Source: Pirellulales bacterium
Lineage (GTDB): Bacteria > Planctomycetota > Planctomycetia > Pirellulales > JACPPG01
Assembly: GCA_035546535.1 (NCBI GenBank)
Contig: DASZWQ010000057.1
Coordinates: 1-64,000 of the forward strand
DNA: 64,000 bases
Direction of reading: 5' to 3'
The position numbers and the translations under genes are program-made. Position 1 is the first letter of the stretch, and each line of letters starts with the position of its first letter. Below, one piece after another: positions 61,741 to 64,000 of the stretch. A model generated the notes under the pieces. The model was not told where the DNA came from. It saw only the letters and a program-made list of their open reading frames with translations, and ran no database searches.

Positions 61741-63090
61741 ATGCCACGGCAATTCTCTCGCCGGCAAATGCTCGAAATCGGCGGCCTTGGACTGGCCGGC
61801 GTCTCGCTGCCGCGATTGCTGCGTGCCGAAGCGACGGCCTCGGCCGCCGGCCTTACGCCGCGTGCCGATTCGTGCATCATTATTTTCCTCAATGGCGGGC
61901 CGAGCCATCTCGACATGTGGGACATGAAGCCGCAGGCCCCCGACGGCATTCGCGGTGAATTCCAGCCCATCGATACCAGTCTGCCGGGCGTGCAGTTTTC
62001 GGAACATTTGCCGCGGCTGGCCACGCAGATGCATCGCGCGACGTTGATTCGCTCGATGCACCACAGCGTGAACAACGCTCACGCGGCCGCGGTGTATACG
62101 TCGCTGACAGGCCACGACCGCGGCGAGATCGGGGGCGGCACGCTGCCCACCGACAACCCCTCGCCAGGCTCGGTGATGGCGATGCTACGCCCGCCCAAGC
62201 AACAGATCGTGCCGCACATCACGTTGCCGTACATTACCAAGGAAGGCGCCGGCGGCCCGCCGCAGCCGGGCTTCTTCGGCGGCCTGCTCGGGCATGCCTA
62301 CGATCCACTCTTCGTGCTCCGCGATCCGAATGCTCCCGACTTTGCCGTGCCCGAGCTGACGCTGCTGGCGGACGTGTCGCTCGAGCGGTTGGCGGCGCGG
62401 CGGTCGTTGCTTTCCGAGGTCGATCAGCGCTTCGCCGGCCCGGGCCGCGCGCGGCAAGACTCGATGGACCGCTTTCAGCAACGGGCTCTCGATCTGCTGA
62501 CCTCGGAAACGACGCAGCAAGCGTTCCGCCTCTCGGCCGAACCGGACAAGGTGCGCGACTCTTATGGCCGGAACATCTATGGTCAGAGTGTGCTTTTGGC
62601 CCGCCGAATGATCGAGGCCGGCACGCGCCTGGTTACGATTTCCTGGGCGCCCGACGCGAACGCCACCTGGGACACCCACGGCGGCAACTTCAAGAAGTTG
62701 AAAAACACGCTGTTGCCGCAATTCGACGCCGCCTGCACCAGCCTGATCTCGGATCTGGCCGATCGTGGCATGCTCGATCGAACATTGGTGGCGGTGCTAG
62801 GCGACTTCGGCCGCACGCCCAAGATCAATGCCAGCGATGCCGGCCGCGATCATTGGAACTTCTGCTACAGCGTCTTTCTCGCCGGCGGCGGATTCAAGCC
62901 GGGCTTCGTGTATGGCGCCAGCGACAAGATCGGCGCCTTTCCCGCGCGCAACGCCATGACGCCGGGCGATTGCATCGCGACCTTGTATCACGTGCTGGGG
63001 ATCGACGCCGGCATGTTCATTCACGATCAATTCCAGCGGCCGCACCGCCTGGTGCCGCGCGGCGAGATCGTTGGCGAGCTGCTCGCCTGA
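61741..63090 (+). CDS. DUF1501 domain-containing protein
   Basis: A 449-residue exported protein, the third DUF1501 copy in the window. Tat-like start RQFSRRQMLEIGGLGLAGVS. Domain phrases: CIIIFLNGGPSHLDMWDMKP, RSMHHSVNNAHAAAVYTSLTG, ARRMIEAGTRLVTISW, LGDFGRTPKI, AGRDHWNFCYSVFLAGGG. The ATG at 61741 is used; the frame upstream extends but lacks signal features. No DUF1549/1553 gene is next to it. Confidence 0.9.
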   Translation: MPRQFSRRQMLEIGGLGLAGVSLPRLLRAEATASAAGLTPRADSCIIIFLNGGPSHLDMWDMKPQAPDGIRGEFQPIDTSLPGVQFSEHLPRLATQMHRATLIRSMHHSVNNAHAAAVYTSLTGHDRGEIGGGTLPTDNPSPGSVMAMLRPPKQQIVPHITLPYITKEGAGGPPQPGFFGGLLGHAYDPLFVLRDPNAPDFAVPELTLLADVSLERLAARRSLLSEVDQRFAGPGRARQDSMDRFQQRALDLLTSETTQQAFRLSAEPDKVRDSYGRNIYGQSVLLARRMIEAGTRLVTISWAPDANATWDTHGGNFKKLKNTLLPQFDAACTSLISDLADRGMLDRTLVAVLGDFGRTPKINASDAGRDHWNFCYSVFLAGGGFKPGFVYGASDKIGAFPARNAMTPGDCIATLYHVLGIDAGMFIHDQFQRPHRLVPRGEIVGELLA

Positions 63091-63914
63091 TCACTGGCGC
63101 CCAACAGGCGTTTCCGTTGCCGGCGCCGCGAGTTTGGGGCGTCCGTTCCGTAACCGTGCGGGGCGGTCATTCCGGAGCGCTCCCGTTCGGCACGTCGCGC
63201 GCGGCCCCTGCCCGTTTCACTGGCGGCGGCGGTCACGTTTTGTGGCATCGCGCTCGTCGCGGATGCCTTTTCCGAGGTCGGTCCAGCGAATTCCTTCTAT
63301 GAGCTAAACAGCCACGCGGCAAATGGTTTACGTCGCCCGTACAGCCGCGAAATCGCCGCTCCGGGAGGGCGGCTGGCATTCGGGTTGCTCTGGCGAGCGG
63401 CTCAAACGGCAAGCGCCCGGCGCTCGCTGATCAGAAGCTTTGGGGATCGATCATTCGATAGGGCAAATCGGGTTGTTTTTCAGGGGCTGATTGCGACGGG
63501 CCGGATCGCTGCCGCCTGCTATTCAGCCGCGTCGATTGCCCACCCCGAATCACACGTTCGCGATCGCGAAGATGCTTCGCGAGTTTTGATGTTCGTCTGG
63601 CTTCCGCCTAGCCAGAAGGATGCCCGGTCTCGGGCGGGCGGCGCAAGCCGCCCGCCCAGCCGGGTTTTTCACGCGGGACGGCATGCGCCGCACCTGTCCC
63701 CTTACATCCCGCTCTCCGCACAGCGTTTACGTTCCGCGGCGATTCTTGCTGCACGGCGAGTTTTTGGCGCACGCCGGCGAGTTCCTGGAACTTGCGTCGT
63801 CGGCTCCCCTTGGACTGTTGCCTGGTGCAAGGTAGCTTTGAAAGCGGCGTCGCGTCGTTGTGCCGCTGCCCTGGCGCGCCGCGCGGGCGAATTTCGCTTC
63901 TTCAGGAACAGTGC
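63091..63914. other. Intergenic region of about 820 bases
   Basis: No convincing gene. Frames at 63385-63978 and 63071-63307 on the plus strand are Arg/Ser/Ala-rich and overlap each other. It contains a strong hairpin terminator at 63623-63669 and a smaller hairpin CTGGCTTCCGCCTAGCCAG at 63597-63615. A ribosome-like AGGAAC precedes the start at 63915. Confidence 0.5.
63623..63669 (+). terminator. Strong intrinsic-terminator-like hairpin
   Basis: An inner stem GGGCGGGCGGC-GCAA-GCCGCCCGCCC (11 bp) is enclosed by CCCGG...CCGGG, followed by TTTTT and C. It lies about 530 bases after the DUF1501 gene, too far to be sure that it ends that transcript, and about 245 bases before the rhomboid start. 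Confidence 0.7.
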
Positions 63915-64000
63915 ATGCGCCAGATCGGCACAGTCCCCCAGACCGGCGATGCCCAGCGCTTGGCTGATTACCTGCTGACGCTGGGGATACGTTGCCGCGT
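63915..64000 (+). CDS. Rhomboid family intramembrane serine protease, 5' end only
   Basis: A partial gene cut by the right edge: 28 codons from ATG 63915, with AGGA about 9 bases upstream. The reading MRQIGTVPQTGDAQRLADYL + LTLGIRCR matches the small cytoplasmic N-terminal domain seen in GlpG-type rhomboids (beginning M-x-I-G-T-x-x, ..A..F/LADYL...GI). The catalytic Ser/His part is outside the window. It is preceded by an 820-base spacer. Confidence 0.7.
   Translation, partial: MRQIGTVPQTGDAQRLADYLLTLGIRCR

Noticed and set aside
63385-63978. 197-codon plus-strand frame in the last spacer
   Set aside because: Arg/Ala/Ser-rich and runs through a strong hairpin terminator and over the rhomboid start, so coding is unlikely.

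Overview
The window (about 60-65% G+C by eye, dense and mostly non-overlapping coding) looks like a chromosome segment of a planctomycete, probably a Pirellulales-type relative. The evidence is the set of families: a DUF1559 pilin-like protein, planctomycete cytochrome-type DUF1549/DUF1553 and DUF1501 proteins, two PEP-CTERM proteins, a MoxR/DUF58/BatA locus followed by a very large coiled-coil protein, an OmpL-like porin, and many intergenic palindromic repeats. No rRNA, CRISPR array, prophage or transposase was seen; one tRNA gene (Lys, anticodon UUU) is present.

Layout. 0-3.5 kb: tRNA-Lys, two convergent PEP-CTERM proteins, a DUF1569 protein. 3.6-8 kb: an S9 prolyl-oligopeptidase-type peptidase, a short propeller-like fragment, then csrA and fliW, the post-transcriptional regulator and its antagonist. 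8.3-12.3 kb: a DUF1559 protein, an alpha/beta hydrolase and an MFS permease carrying an EF-hand-like insert. 12.4-17.5 kb: on the minus strand, a leader peptide and attenuator, then cimA (citramalate synthase), then valS. 17.7-25.2 kb: a small secreted protein, a GyrI-like protein, an enolase-superfamily enzyme, and a DUF1549/1553 plus DUF1501 pair separated by a small lipoprotein-like gene that sits between inverted repeats. 25.3-37.4 kb: a lone RND permease, a hotdog thioesterase, two linked membrane proteins, an sdpR/sdpI-like pair, a GT39-like membrane protein. 37.7-53.7 kb: a long plus-strand gene series moxR - DUF58 - BatA-like - VWA-like - giant coiled-coil protein - two paralogous secreted proteins - toroid protein - modular TlpA-like protein. 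53.7-64 kb: a small membrane protein, two more DUF1501 proteins, a porin, a PF13557-like protein, a CoA-transferase family III protein, an HGSNAT-like membrane acyltransferase and the start of a rhomboid protease.

The strongest new observation is upstream of cimA. A 31-37 codon ORF contains Val-Val-Gly-Val-Ile-Ile-Ala-Ile-Ile. Its stop codon lies inside a segment that can pair (10 bp, one bulge) with the 5' half of an intrinsic terminator ending in seven U, about 20 nt before the cimA start. This is the classic architecture of ribosome-mediated attenuation for branched-chain amino acids, here in front of the first enzyme of the citramalate route to isoleucine, with valS as the next gene downstream.

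Other points of interest: repeated beta-type modules in front of a thioredoxin domain; an EF-hand-like insertion in an MFS loop; a zinc-ribbon-like insertion in ValRS; a signal peptide that contains a 42-bp tandem duplication; and at least eight families of intergenic inverted repeats. All assignments come from reading the sequence; no database search was run.
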